Under the pieces are notes generated by a model, which did no database searches, was not told the origin of the DNA, and saw only the letters and a list, made by a program, of their open reading frames with translations. A program made the position numbers and the translations under genes. A stretch of 64,000 nt of DNA from Flavicella marina (GTDB lineage Bacteria > Bacteroidota > Bacteroidia > Flavobacteriales > Flavobacteriaceae). Shown here one piece after another: positions 55,700-63,223 of the stretch. Each line of letters begins with the position of its first letter. Positions within the stretch are counted from its first letter, which is position 1. The stretch lies in contig NZ_VYVA01000001.1 in the NCBI RefSeq assembly GCF_009193215.1, positions 372,001 to 436,000 of the forward strand, written 5' to 3'.

Positions 55700-58543
55700 T
55701 TATTCCTTTATCAATTCGCTTTCTAGCTCAATATCAATAAATCTAAACGCCCCTAAAGGAATCTTAATCTCCGCTTTTTTATCCTTATCTATTTCGAAAC
55801 GTTGGCCATTTAAAACGTCAACAATTTTCACAGGTGAAACAGCACCAAAACGAACAACTGCATTCCGTTCTTCCGGATTGATGTAGCCCGAATCTACAAT
55901 TGTTAAACGTAATTTTTTCGGTGCAATCTGACTCACTACCCACCCTACTTCACCAGACACAGTAACAGGCAATAAGAGTTGAGAAGCTTTAATTTCTTTT
56001 TCCACTGTTTTATAGTAACTATCTGCTGCATATTTTTTATTCCCATCAGAAGACAAATAATTTTTTCCATCTGAAATAAATTCTTTCATATTCCCTTTAT
56101 ATATAGGATGAAGATTTTCCTCTAGAGGTAATCTTTTTACATCTTTACCTGCAAACACTCCTTTTTGCGGAGGCGTTATTAAAACCATTCCGTTTTGATA
56201 AGTCGGAATAAAATTCAACCTTCTTTCTTTGGCACCTGCGGCATATCTAGAAAAATCCCAAGGAGTATTCACTCCACCAGGCCAACTACCCGATAAACGG
56301 TCGAAAACCATCGGATTTTCGCTATGATCTTTTTCATTAAAAAACACAACTGGTTTTACATCATTCCCCAATTCAATATAGCGTTCATCCGGCTTCGTCA
56401 TACTTACATGAACAGGCGAAAAACTAACAATCTCATTTCTTTTTGGAACGTATAGTGCACCCTGCGCTACTAGATCCCATAAGAGACTCATATACTTTTG
56501 ATCTACCGCAAAATTATCTAAATATTGTGCCCCACTAGAAATACTATATACCATCATACGTAAAAAATGATTTGGCAACATTTGATGTGCATGCTGGCGA
56601 CTTCTATCGAAACTAGCATTATCTCTAGCACATCGAGCCCCCCAACTATCTGTTGCACCACTCGACCAAATCCCTAACCTTGCAGCCAAGCTTAATTCCA
56701 TCGATTTATCCGTAGTTTCTTCCATCGCAGGTACAAAAACATCAGCATATTCACCAGACAGCAATTTGTCCCAGTTGTGCAAATACACACTCGATTGCCA
56801 AAATAAATGTTTTGTTCGTATGTAAAGATTTGCATTACTCTTTCTGGCGTGATCTGCCAAAGGATATATCAAATCTTTCATCACATAATTAAAGTCATCT
56901 GAATGATCTTCTAATTCTGGGAAAATAAGCACCGTTTTTTTACCATTCGCATTGTCTAATATTTTTTCAGTAGTCGTTCTTTGGTACATGTATGGATCAT
57001 TTCCATGACCACCCCAATAGGCAATTCCTTTTCCTTCGGCGTAACTAGCAGAAATTTCATTAACTATTTCAGACTGAGTTGCTGTATATTTCATTCTTCG
57101 ATCCCTTCTGGTACGGTATTTTTCATTGGCTATCGAAGAACGGTCCCAATTTTCTTTTTCTCTAGTTTTAGGACGAATTAAAAAGGTAGGATTGTCATAT
57201 TTACTTTCTATGCGCTCTATTGCCTCTCTAGCATCGCTATTTTTTCTATTCTCAGACATAAAGTAAATTGGTTGAGAAACATTTTCAATAGTAGATTTTT
57301 TATATTTCTTTAAATCATTTTTTATCGAAGCAGTATTGTCGAGAATTTTTTGAATTTTTCCAGCCGGATTTAAATTTTTGTATTCTTTTTTCCAAGTTTT
57401 TTGTGTTGGATCGATGATATGAATACAACTTCCTCCACTTTGAGCACTTGCTAAAATAATTTTATTTCCAATTTTATCCTTCCACATATCATTAAAAGAA
57501 TATTTACAAGCCAAAACCTCAGCTTTATTGACATCCATATCCGTGTCAGAGAGAATTATTCTCGAGCCAAACATGGTTAAAATTTTATCTTTTTTCCCGT
57601 TATTTATTAATTCTGGCTGCGTAACTCTATATCCGAAAACATCTAATTGACTATACAGTTTTGTAATGCTAAACTCTTTTGGCTTTTTTGTAGAAAAATC
57701 AAATTTATAGAAACCACTTCCCTTATTTGCTTCACCAGTTCTACCAACAAAAATTTCGCTCACCCCATCTTTGTTGATATCTACAACTCGTAAATCGCCT
57801 AACCTACCAGTTTTATTTTTTTCTTTTTTAAACGGCAGAGATTCTAATGGTTTGAAATAATAAAAGCTTCCGTTCGAGTTTGTTGCAGCAATACCATGTA
57901 TCACTAAAATTTCTTGTCCATCTGAATAAACAGCAGGCCGTATGTAATTCGTAACAAAAGCCTTAACGGTGTTTTTCGAGTTTTTATGCTTTGCCTTGTC
58001 TAAAGAAAACTTCTTAGTATCGAGATCTAAGACCAATTGTCCGTTTTTGTTTAAATAATAAATATGAGAATCATAACTCCCGACAACTACATAAGCCTCT
58101 TTATCTTTATGCGTAACAGCAACAGATTTTAACGGAGCTTCATTTTTAGAAAACTTCCACAACAACTCACCCTTGTCACTTATGCAATACAAATTTCCAT
58201 CGGCATTTGCTGCAAGCGTTTCATCGTTCCCATCTCCATCCAAGTCAGCACACCAAACATCGTGATTCATAAAACCCGATAACTTGTTTTCCCAAAGTTT
58301 TTTTCCTTTGTAGGTATATGCAAGTAAAGTACCTTCGTAAGAATTTGCAATTACAGTTGTTCTGTTCTCTATTTGAGACGTACGAACTAGGGTAATCGTA
58401 TACCCAGTTTCGATGCTAACAATCCCTTTGTCTTTTTTTGCATCATTTGGCTTGGCGATTAAACTAGTATTTGCAAAAAAAAACACCAACATTGCAAGTC
58501 CTAAATTTCCACCTAGAATTCTATTTAAATTTGCCATCTTCAA
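55700..58543 (-). CDS. Beta-propeller polysaccharidase candidate, GH150 lambda-carrageenase-like
   Basis: A 947-residue protein with signal peptide (cut near LIAKP). Residues about 45-400 show propeller blades of PQQ/FG-GAP type (CADLDGDGNDETLAANADGN, in part; VVVGSYDSHIYYLN; VVDINKDGVSEIFVG). The C-terminal part, about 480-940, has no family I recognise with certainty. Size and an N-terminal propeller match the GH150 lambda-carrageenase of Pseudoalteromonas carrageenovora (about 942 residues). The 8-bp gap to a GH110 gene supports action on lambda-carrageenan. The catalytic residues cannot be named; another propeller hydrolase is possible. Confidence 0.6.
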   Translation of the reverse strand: MKMANLNRILGGNLGLAMLVFFFANTSLIAKPNDAKKDKGIVSIETGYTITLVRTSQIENRTTVIANSYEGTLLAYTYKGKKLWENKLSGFMNHDVWCADLDGDGNDETLAANADGNLYCISDKGELLWKFSKNEAPLKSVAVTHKDKEAYVVVGSYDSHIYYLNKNGQLVLDLDTKKFSLDKAKHKNSKNTVKAFVTNYIRPAVYSDGQEILVIHGIAATNSNGSFYYFKPLESLPFKKEKNKTGRLGDLRVVDINKDGVSEIFVGRTGEANKGSGFYKFDFSTKKPKEFSITKLYSQLDVFGYRVTQPELINNGKKDKILTMFGSRIILSDTDMDVNKAEVLACKYSFNDMWKDKIGNKIILASAQSGGSCIHIIDPTQKTWKKEYKNLNPAGKIQKILDNTASIKNDLKKYKKSTIENVSQPIYFMSENRKNSDAREAIERIESKYDNPTFLIRPKTREKENWDRSSIANEKYRTRRDRRMKYTATQSEIVNEISASYAEGKGIAYWGGHGNDPYMYQRTTTEKILDNANGKKTVLIFPELEDHSDDFNYVMKDLIYPLADHARKSNANLYIRTKHLFWQSSVYLHNWDKLLSGEYADVFVPAMEETTDKSMELSLAARLGIWSSGATDSWGARCARDNASFDRSRQHAHQMLPNHFLRMMVYSISSGAQYLDNFAVDQKYMSLLWDLVAQGALYVPKRNEIVSFSPVHVSMTKPDERYIELGNDVKPVVFFNEKDHSENPMVFDRLSGSWPGGVNTPWDFSRYAAGAKERRLNFIPTYQNGMVLITPPQKGVFAGKDVKRLPLEENLHPIYKGNMKEFISDGKNYLSSDGNKKYAADSYYKTVEKEIKASQLLLPVTVSGEVGWVVSQIAPKKLRLTIVDSGYINPEERNAVVRFGAVSPVKIVDVLNGQRFEIDKDKKAEIKIPLGAFRFIDIELESELIKE

Positions 58544-58551
58544 ACGCTTTA

Positions 58552-60372
58552 TTATTTCTTTGAAACTCCTTTGTTTCTTTTGATACTTAGGTTTGTATTC
58601 TCACCTTTTTGAGCTACAATAATTGGCCAAGAAAAACCTTTGAATTTATTTTTTTCAATTTTTACATTTTCAACATATTCCAATTGAATCGCATCACTTT
58701 GCTGGCCTGCTGGGTATTTCTTATTCAACTCTATAGTATTGTCTTTCACCAATAGTCCATGTACCGATAAAGCATGCAACAAATGACCGTTGAAGCTCTT
58801 AATAGTGTTATTTACAAAGTTGATATTACGATGATACTTTTCATCACCCAATCGCTGCTCAGGTCTTAACAACGGGGCAACATATAATGGGTAATGTGTA
58901 TTCGACCCGTATCCAATATTTTCAAAAACATTATTTCGGATGGTAATATCTCTTACCCCGCCAGATTCGTACCATTTATTATTATCACCTTCAATTAAAA
59001 TCCCATGCATCTGAGATGAAAAATAGTTGTTTTCGATAAGCACACTCCCTTTTGTGGTAACCAATACACTTCTTGCTCTATTTTCTCTGATGGTATTGTT
59101 TTGCATCAATAAATCAGGGTTCCAAGTAATATTTTCAAGTGACAACAAACCTTCAGGCAGTTTTTCTGGTACTTCAGTCAACGTAATGAGGAACTTTTTC
59201 TCATTCAATACTTCCACGTCTTTTACCGATGTTTCAAATACAGGCAGAATTGTTTCTCTTGAAGTTATCATAATGTTATCTCCAGCTTCCGCAAAAGTTA
59301 AACCCCACTGTTGATGATGACTAATTTCACATAAAAATTTATTTTCTCCGACGTATTTATCTACTTTAACATAAGCCCCATGCACATTAATACCATCATC
59401 TAACATATGCTCTAGAATACAGTTTTCTAGTTTTATCAAACCTTTGCAACCTAAAAAATGAGTCGCATCTGCACGAGATGAAGTGGTTCTTCCTTCTTTT
59501 GAGGTCACTTTAAAACCATTCAAATGTATATTTTCACATCTTTCCGCGATCAACGCCATTCCACCTGCAGCCAATACTGTAACATTTTCTATATAGGTAT
59601 CTGTTGCATTTTCAAGATGAATTGCCTGTACGAGTCTATTTGTTCCTTGAGGCCCATTGTTCACCATCACAGTACCAACCGGCGGCGTTTTTCTTGTCGC
59701 ATTTTTAAATCGTATTTTTCCATCACCTAAATCTTTTGCTTTGGCACGAATAGGATTGATGCTATAAGGTTTTGAATTCCAAATTGGTGCTTTCGTCTTC
59801 GAGTCAAAAGGTGTGTTTTGCCCGATAGGATCTAACCAATCGTAATGTTGAAAATATATTTTTTCATCTACAATCTCGTACGCATGATTTGAATTCATTT
59901 TCACAACAAACGAATTGTTTGCTTCATCATTTTCAATTACTTCGAATTCACTTTGAAAAGGTATTTCCCAATCTATAGAAAAGTTTTTTAACGTAGTGTT
60001 TTTCGACCCATCAATAATTATTGGACATAATCTTCCGTGAAATATAAAAGTAGAATTATTCCCTTCAATTGTAATCCCTTCGAAATCAAACAAAGGAAAA
60101 GCCATTTTTTTCAAGCTGTTATCATGATTCGTTACTGCACGATATGACTCTATTGCATTTTCTGGATAAAACAAATAATCCCCTTTAGGAAAACTCAAAG
60201 TAATATCCTTGTTACCTTTTTGAGATGCTATTAGTTGATTGATCTCAAGCGTAACATCTTTACCTGGAACAACGCCATACTCTGCAACATTAATTACTTC
60301 TTGCGCAATCGACAATTGAACGAAACAAAACGACATTACAATCGTTTTCATGATTTTGAAAATAGTTTTCAT
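58552..60372 (-). CDS. GH110 alpha-1,3-galactosidase
   Basis: A 606-residue protein with signal peptide (cut near LSIAQ) and a parallel beta-helix. The conserved GH110 core is at about 296-335: SRADATHFLGCKGLIKLENC, then DDGINVHGAY. GH110 enzymes are inverting exo-alpha-1,3-galactosidases (blood group B type). Marine members have been tied to lambda-carrageenan, whose repeating unit has an alpha-1,3-linked galactose. It is the first gene of a two-gene operon with the propeller protein. A second Met at codon 8 is an equally good start. Sulfate groups would first have to be removed, and no sulfatase is in the window. Confidence 0.85.
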   Translation of the reverse strand: MKTIFKIMKTIVMSFCFVQLSIAQEVINVAEYGVVPGKDVTLEINQLIASQKGNKDITLSFPKGDYLFYPENAIESYRAVTNHDNSLKKMAFPLFDFEGITIEGNNSTFIFHGRLCPIIIDGSKNTTLKNFSIDWEIPFQSEFEVIENDEANNSFVVKMNSNHAYEIVDEKIYFQHYDWLDPIGQNTPFDSKTKAPIWNSKPYSINPIRAKAKDLGDGKIRFKNATRKTPPVGTVMVNNGPQGTNRLVQAIHLENATDTYIENVTVLAAGGMALIAERCENIHLNGFKVTSKEGRTTSSRADATHFLGCKGLIKLENCILEHMLDDGINVHGAYVKVDKYVGENKFLCEISHHQQWGLTFAEAGDNIMITSRETILPVFETSVKDVEVLNEKKFLITLTEVPEKLPEGLLSLENITWNPDLLMQNNTIRENRARSVLVTTKGSVLIENNYFSSQMHGILIEGDNNKWYESGGVRDITIRNNVFENIGYGSNTHYPLYVAPLLRPEQRLGDEKYHRNINFVNNTIKSFNGHLLHALSVHGLLVKDNTIELNKKYPAGQQSDAIQLEYVENVKIEKNKFKGFSWPIIVAQKGENTNLSIKRNKGVSKK

Positions 60373-60437
60373 TTAAGCTTCCTCTTTAGTTTTATCAAAC
60401 AATTCTTAATTTACAACACAATAGTACCCAATCAAAC

Positions 60438-60453
60438 AGATAACTATTTATCT
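60438..60453. promoter_or_regulatory. Dyad AGATAA-CTAT-TTATCT before the GH110 operon
   Basis: In the 180-bp gene-free stretch 60373-60553, a 6-bp inverted repeat with a 4-base centre lies 66 bp before the GH110 ATG. A second small dyad CCTA/TAGG is at 60487-60499. No consensus promoter was found, as is usual for genes needing an activator. Confidence 0.3.
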
Positions 60454-60553
60454 ATCCGTACATTTAAAGTGTCGTAGGGTATGAAACCTAGTATTTAGGC
60501 AACAAAACCAAACACTAGAGGCTTGAAAACAGGAGATTTACGCAAAAACACAA

Positions 60554-60587
60554 ACAAAAAAAGCTCTAAGATTTCTCTTAGAGCTTT
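60554..60587 (-). terminator. Terminator of rpsT copy 1
   Basis: AAAGCTCTAAGA (60560-60571) pairs with TCTTAGAGCTTT (60576-60587); T run on the minus strand. Confidence 0.85.
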
Positions 60588-60608
60588 GTACTTTTTAAGC
60601 TTTAATTT

Positions 60609-60860
60609 TTACAACGCAGCCACGTGCTTTGTTAATTTTGACTGCAAATTACCCGCTTTGTTTTTGTGGATAATATTGTTCTTAGCCAATTTGTGCAACA
60701 TTGCAATCACAGCAGGAAGTTTTTCTTCAGCCTCTTTCTTATCAGATAGAGCTTTTAAATTTCTAACTGCATTACGAGTCGTTTTGTGTTGATACTTATT
60801 TCTCAACTGCTTCTCACGATCGCTTCTAATTCTCTTTAATGCTGACTTATGATTTGCCAT
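60609..60860 (-). CDS. rpsT: 30S ribosomal protein S20, copy 1
   Basis: An 83-residue basic helical protein (MANHKSALKRIRSDREKQLR, then GNLQSKLTKHVAAL). S20 binds 16S rRNA early in small-subunit assembly. The protein is identical to copy 2, 500 bp upstream in transcription. It lies 26 bp behind tRNA-Glu and is probably co-transcribed with it from the promoter at 60985-61013. Confidence 0.97.
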   Translation of the reverse strand: MANHKSALKRIRSDREKQLRNKYQHKTTRNAVRNLKALSDKKEAEEKLPAVIAMLHKLAKNNIIHKNKAGNLQSKLTKHVAAL

Positions 60861-60886
60861 AACTTAATTTCTTAAAACTTAATTTG

Positions 60887-60958
60887 TAGTCCGTAGGGGA
60901 ATCGAACCCCTGTTACCAGGATGAAAACCTGGCGTCCTAACCCCTAGACGAACGGACC
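60887..60958 (-). tRNA. tRNA-Glu (anticodon TTC), copy 1
   Basis: A 72-nt cloverleaf: acceptor GGTCCGT with ACGGACT, anticodon stem CCAGG/CCTGG with loop TTTTCAT (anticodon TTC), T arm AGGGG-TTCGATT-CCCCT. It is identical to copy 2. CCA is not encoded. Confidence 0.95.
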
Positions 60959-60984
60959 ATTGTTTGCTTTCTTTTAAAGCGATG

Positions 60985-61013
60985 CAAAAATATAACTTTT
61001 CTATCAAATGCAA
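60985..61013 (-). promoter_or_regulatory. Promoter of tRNA-Glu/rpsT copy 1
   Basis: TTG (61013-61011), 18 bases, TATTTTTG (60992-60985). The -7 box lies inside the duplicated unit and the TTG outside, so the duplication junction falls inside the promoter yet leaves a fitting -33 element. Confidence 0.7.
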
Positions 61014-61051
61014 AACTTTTTAAGAAAAAATTCGTGAAAATATTTCACAAT

Positions 61052-61084
61052 AAAAAAAAGCTCTAAGATTTCTCTTAGAGCTTT
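61052..61084 (-). terminator. Terminator of rpsT copy 2
   Basis: AAAGCTCTAAGA (61057-61068) with TCTTAGAGCTTT (61073-61084) and an eight-T run on the minus strand, separating copy 2 from the copy 1 promoter. Confidence 0.85.
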
Positions 61085-61108
61085 GTACTTTTTTTAAGCT
61101 TTAGTTTC

Positions 61109-61360
61109 TTACAACGCAGCTACGTGCTTTGTTAATTTTGACTGTAAATTACCCGCTTTGTTTTTGTGGATAATATTGTTCTTAGCCAATTTGTGCAACA
61201 TTGCAATTACAGCAGGAAGTTTTTCTTCAGCCTCTTTCTTATCAGATAGAGCTTTTAAATTTCTAACTGCATTACGAGTCGTTTTGTGTTGATACTTATT
61301 TCTCAACTGCTTCTCACGATCGCTTCTAATTCTCTTTAATGCTGACTTATGATTTGCCAT
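61109..61360 (-). CDS. rpsT: 30S ribosomal protein S20, copy 2
   Basis: An 83-residue S20, the same protein as copy 1, with three C-to-T differences on the plus strand near the 3' end, all silent. Silent-only divergence shows that both have been under selection or that the copies exchange sequence. It lies behind its own tRNA-Glu and in front of its own terminator. Confidence 0.97.
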   Translation of the reverse strand: MANHKSALKRIRSDREKQLRNKYQHKTTRNAVRNLKALSDKKEAEEKLPAVIAMLHKLAKNNIIHKNKAGNLQSKLTKHVAAL

Positions 61361-61386
61361 AACTTAATTTCTTAAAACTTAATTTG

Positions 61387-61458
61387 TAGTCCGTAGGGGA
61401 ATCGAACCCCTGTTACCAGGATGAAAACCTGGCGTCCTAACCCCTAGACGAACGGACC
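61387..61458 (-). tRNA. tRNA-Glu (anticodon TTC), copy 2
   Basis: Same 72-nt sequence as copy 1: acceptor GGTCCGT/ACGGACT, loop TTTTCAT with anticodon TTC. Confidence 0.95.
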
Positions 61459-61484
61459 ATTGTTTGCTTTCTTTTAAAGCGATG

Positions 61485-61514
61485 CAAAAATATAACTTTT
61501 TCTAAAATCAACAA
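61485..61514 (-). promoter_or_regulatory. Promoter of tRNA-Glu/rpsT copy 2
   Basis: TTG (61514-61512), 19 bases, TATTTTTG (61492-61485), same -7 box as copy 1 but a different -33 neighbourhood. Confidence 0.7.
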
Positions 61515-61597
61515 ATAATTTAATGATTTATTTTAAAAATATTTTTGAAACTTATAACATGTAAAAAAGCGCTTGCAGCTCTTTCGAATTGCGGTTG

Positions 61598-61627
61598 CAA
61601 ATATACACTTGTTTTGAAAATCTACAA
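61598..61627 (-). promoter_or_regulatory. Second, upstream consensus promoter before tRNA-Glu copy 2
   Basis: TTG (61627-61625), 19 bases, TATATTTG (61605-61598). The predicted start is near 61591, about 130 bp before the tRNA. The 143-bp gap between proS and copy 2 holds no gene, so it is either an extra promoter of the tRNA-Glu/rpsT units or drives a small RNA. Confidence 0.55.
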
Positions 61628-61643
61628 ATAAAAATTATCTATT

Positions 61644-63122
61644 TTAATATGCTTTAGCAAAAAGAACACGTTTAGAAGAAGGTTTACCAGAATAAACACA
61701 AACCCCTTCCTCTTCTTCGGCATCCAATGCAATACATCGAATGGTCGCTTTGGTAAGTTCTTTAATCTTATCTTCAGTTTCTTCAGTACCATCCCAGTGA
61801 GCTAAAACAAAACCTCCTTTGTTTTCAATAACATCTTTAAAAGCATCAAATGAATCTACTTTTGTAATATGCTCATCACGATAGTCTTTTGCTTTTTTGA
61901 ATAGGTTTTCTTGAATTTCTTCTAGCAACGCTACAATCTTATCTTCAATTCCTTCTTGACTTACTGATTCTTTAGTTAACGTATCTCTTCTCGCTAATTC
62001 TAACGTACCATTTTCTAAATCACGTGGTCCTATGGCTATTCTTAAAGGAACACCTTTCAATTCGTATTCAGCAAATTTCCAACCTGGCTTATGTGTATCT
62101 CTAGTATCAAATTTTACTGACACTCCTTTACTTTTTAATGAAGCGACAATACCCTTCACTTTTTCTGAAATAGCATCCAACTGCTCTTCTTTTCTATATA
62201 TAGGTACAATCACAACTTGAATTGGAGCTAATTTTGGAGGAAGAACCAATCCATGATCATCAGAATGTGTCATTATCAAACCACCAATCAAACGCGTAGA
62301 CACTCCCCATGAAGTAGCCCAAACATGCTCTTTTTTACCTTCTTTATTCGTAAACTTCACATCAAAAGCCTCTGCAAAATTTTGCCCCAAAAAATGAGAA
62401 GTTCCTGCTTGTAAAGCTTTACCGTCTTGCATTAATGCCTCAATAGTATAGGTATCTAATGCTCCTGCAAAACGTTCACTTTCAGTTTTCACACCTTTTA
62501 CCACTGGCATCGCCATAAAATTTTCGGCAAAATCAGCATATACACCTTGCATTTTAGTTGTTTCTTCCAAGGCTTCTGCTTTTGTAGCATGCGCCGTATG
62601 TCCTTCTTGCCACAAAAACTCAGCTGTTCTTAAAAACAAACGGGTACGCATCTCCCAACGAACAACATTCGCCCATTGGTTTATTAATAAAGGTAAATCT
62701 CTATAAGACTCTATCCATCCTTTATATGTGTTCCATATAATTGCTTCACTCGTAGGTCGAACCACCAATTCTTCTTCTAATTTTGCATTAGGATCAACAA
62801 TTAGCTTCCCTTCTTTCTCAGGATCATTTTTTAATCTATAATGAGTAACAACCGCACATTCTTTCGCAAAACCTTCCGCGTTTTTTTCTTCTGCTTCGAA
62901 TAAACTTTTAGGCACAAATAATGGAAAATACGCATTTTCATGACCTGTTTCTTTGAACATTTCATCTAAAGCGTTTTGCATCTTTTCCCAAATAGCATAT
63001 CCATATGGCTTGATAACCATACAACCACGTACTGCAGAGTTTTCTGCCAAGTCAGCTCTCACTACTAACTCATTGTACCATTTCGAGTAATCCTCACTTC
63101 GTTTTGTTAATTTTGCACCCAT
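61644..63122 (-). CDS. proS: Prolyl-tRNA synthetase, short (eukaryote/archaea-like) type
   Basis: A 492-residue class II synthetase: motif 1 region [12 protein letters not shown], motif 2 [23 protein letters not shown] (in part) at about 155-175, motif 3 near [19 protein letters not shown]. The C-terminal part has an anticodon domain and a zinc-domain-like end ([17 protein letters not shown]). There is no editing INS domain, as in the archaeal/eukaryotic form that Bacteroidota use. It charges the two tRNA-Pro species found 8-9 kb away. Confidence 0.95.
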   Translation of the reverse strand: MGAKLTKRSEDYSKWYNELVVRADLAENSAVRGCMVIKPYGYAIWEKMQNALDEMFKETGHENAYFPLFVPKSLFEAEEKNAEGFAKECAVVTHYRLKNDPEKEGKLIVDPNAKLEEELVVRPTSEAIIWNTYKGWIESYRDLPLLINQWANVVRWEMRTRLFLRTAEFLWQEGHTAHATKAEALEETTKMQGVYADFAENFMAMPVVKGVKTESERFAGALDTYTIEALMQDGKALQAGTSHFLGQNFAEAFDVKFTNKEGKKEHVWATSWGVSTRLIGGLIMTHSDDHGLVLPPKLAPIQVVIVPIYRKEEQLDAISEKVKGIVASLKSKGVSVKFDTRDTHKPGWKFAEYELKGVPLRIAIGPRDLENGTLELARRDTLTKESVSQEGIEDKIVALLEEIQENLFKKAKDYRDEHITKVDSFDAFKDVIENKGGFVLAHWDGTEETEDKIKELTKATIRCIALDAEEEEGVCVYSGKPSSKRVLFAKAY

Positions 63123-63183
63123 CTAAAAAAGTTTGGCATAAATATTGTAAATTTCTGTATAACAACTGTTAAAAACAGTTTGG

Positions 63184-63213
63184 CAAAACTACTAAATTTA
63201 GATTGTTCAACAA
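63184..63213 (-). promoter_or_regulatory. Promoter of proS
   Basis: TTG (63213-63211), 19 bases, TAGTTTTG (63191-63184), about 62 bp before the proS ATG. A small dyad AACTGTT-AAA-AACAGTT (63164-63180) lies in the expected leader. Confidence 0.65.
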
Positions 63214-63223
63214 TAAAAATTCA

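Larger units (their letters stand above)
60560..61000 (-). repeat. Tandem duplication, downstream unit (tRNA-Glu + rpsT)
   Basis: This 441-bp unit is repeated at 61057-61500. Both contain terminator, rpsT, tRNA-Glu and the -7 box. Differences are three silent changes near the 3' end of rpsT, and a few substitutions plus three inserted bases between the rpsT stop and the terminator. From about 60716 to 61000 the copies are identical. The 56-bp spacer between the units holds a GTGAAA-ATA-TTTCAC dyad (61034-61048). Confidence 0.95.
61057..61500 (-). repeat. Tandem duplication, upstream unit (tRNA-Glu + rpsT)
   Basis: This is the partner of the repeat at 60560-61000, 444 bp long, coding-part offset exactly 500 bp. 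Sequence right of 61500 differs from that right of 61000. Confidence 0.95.
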
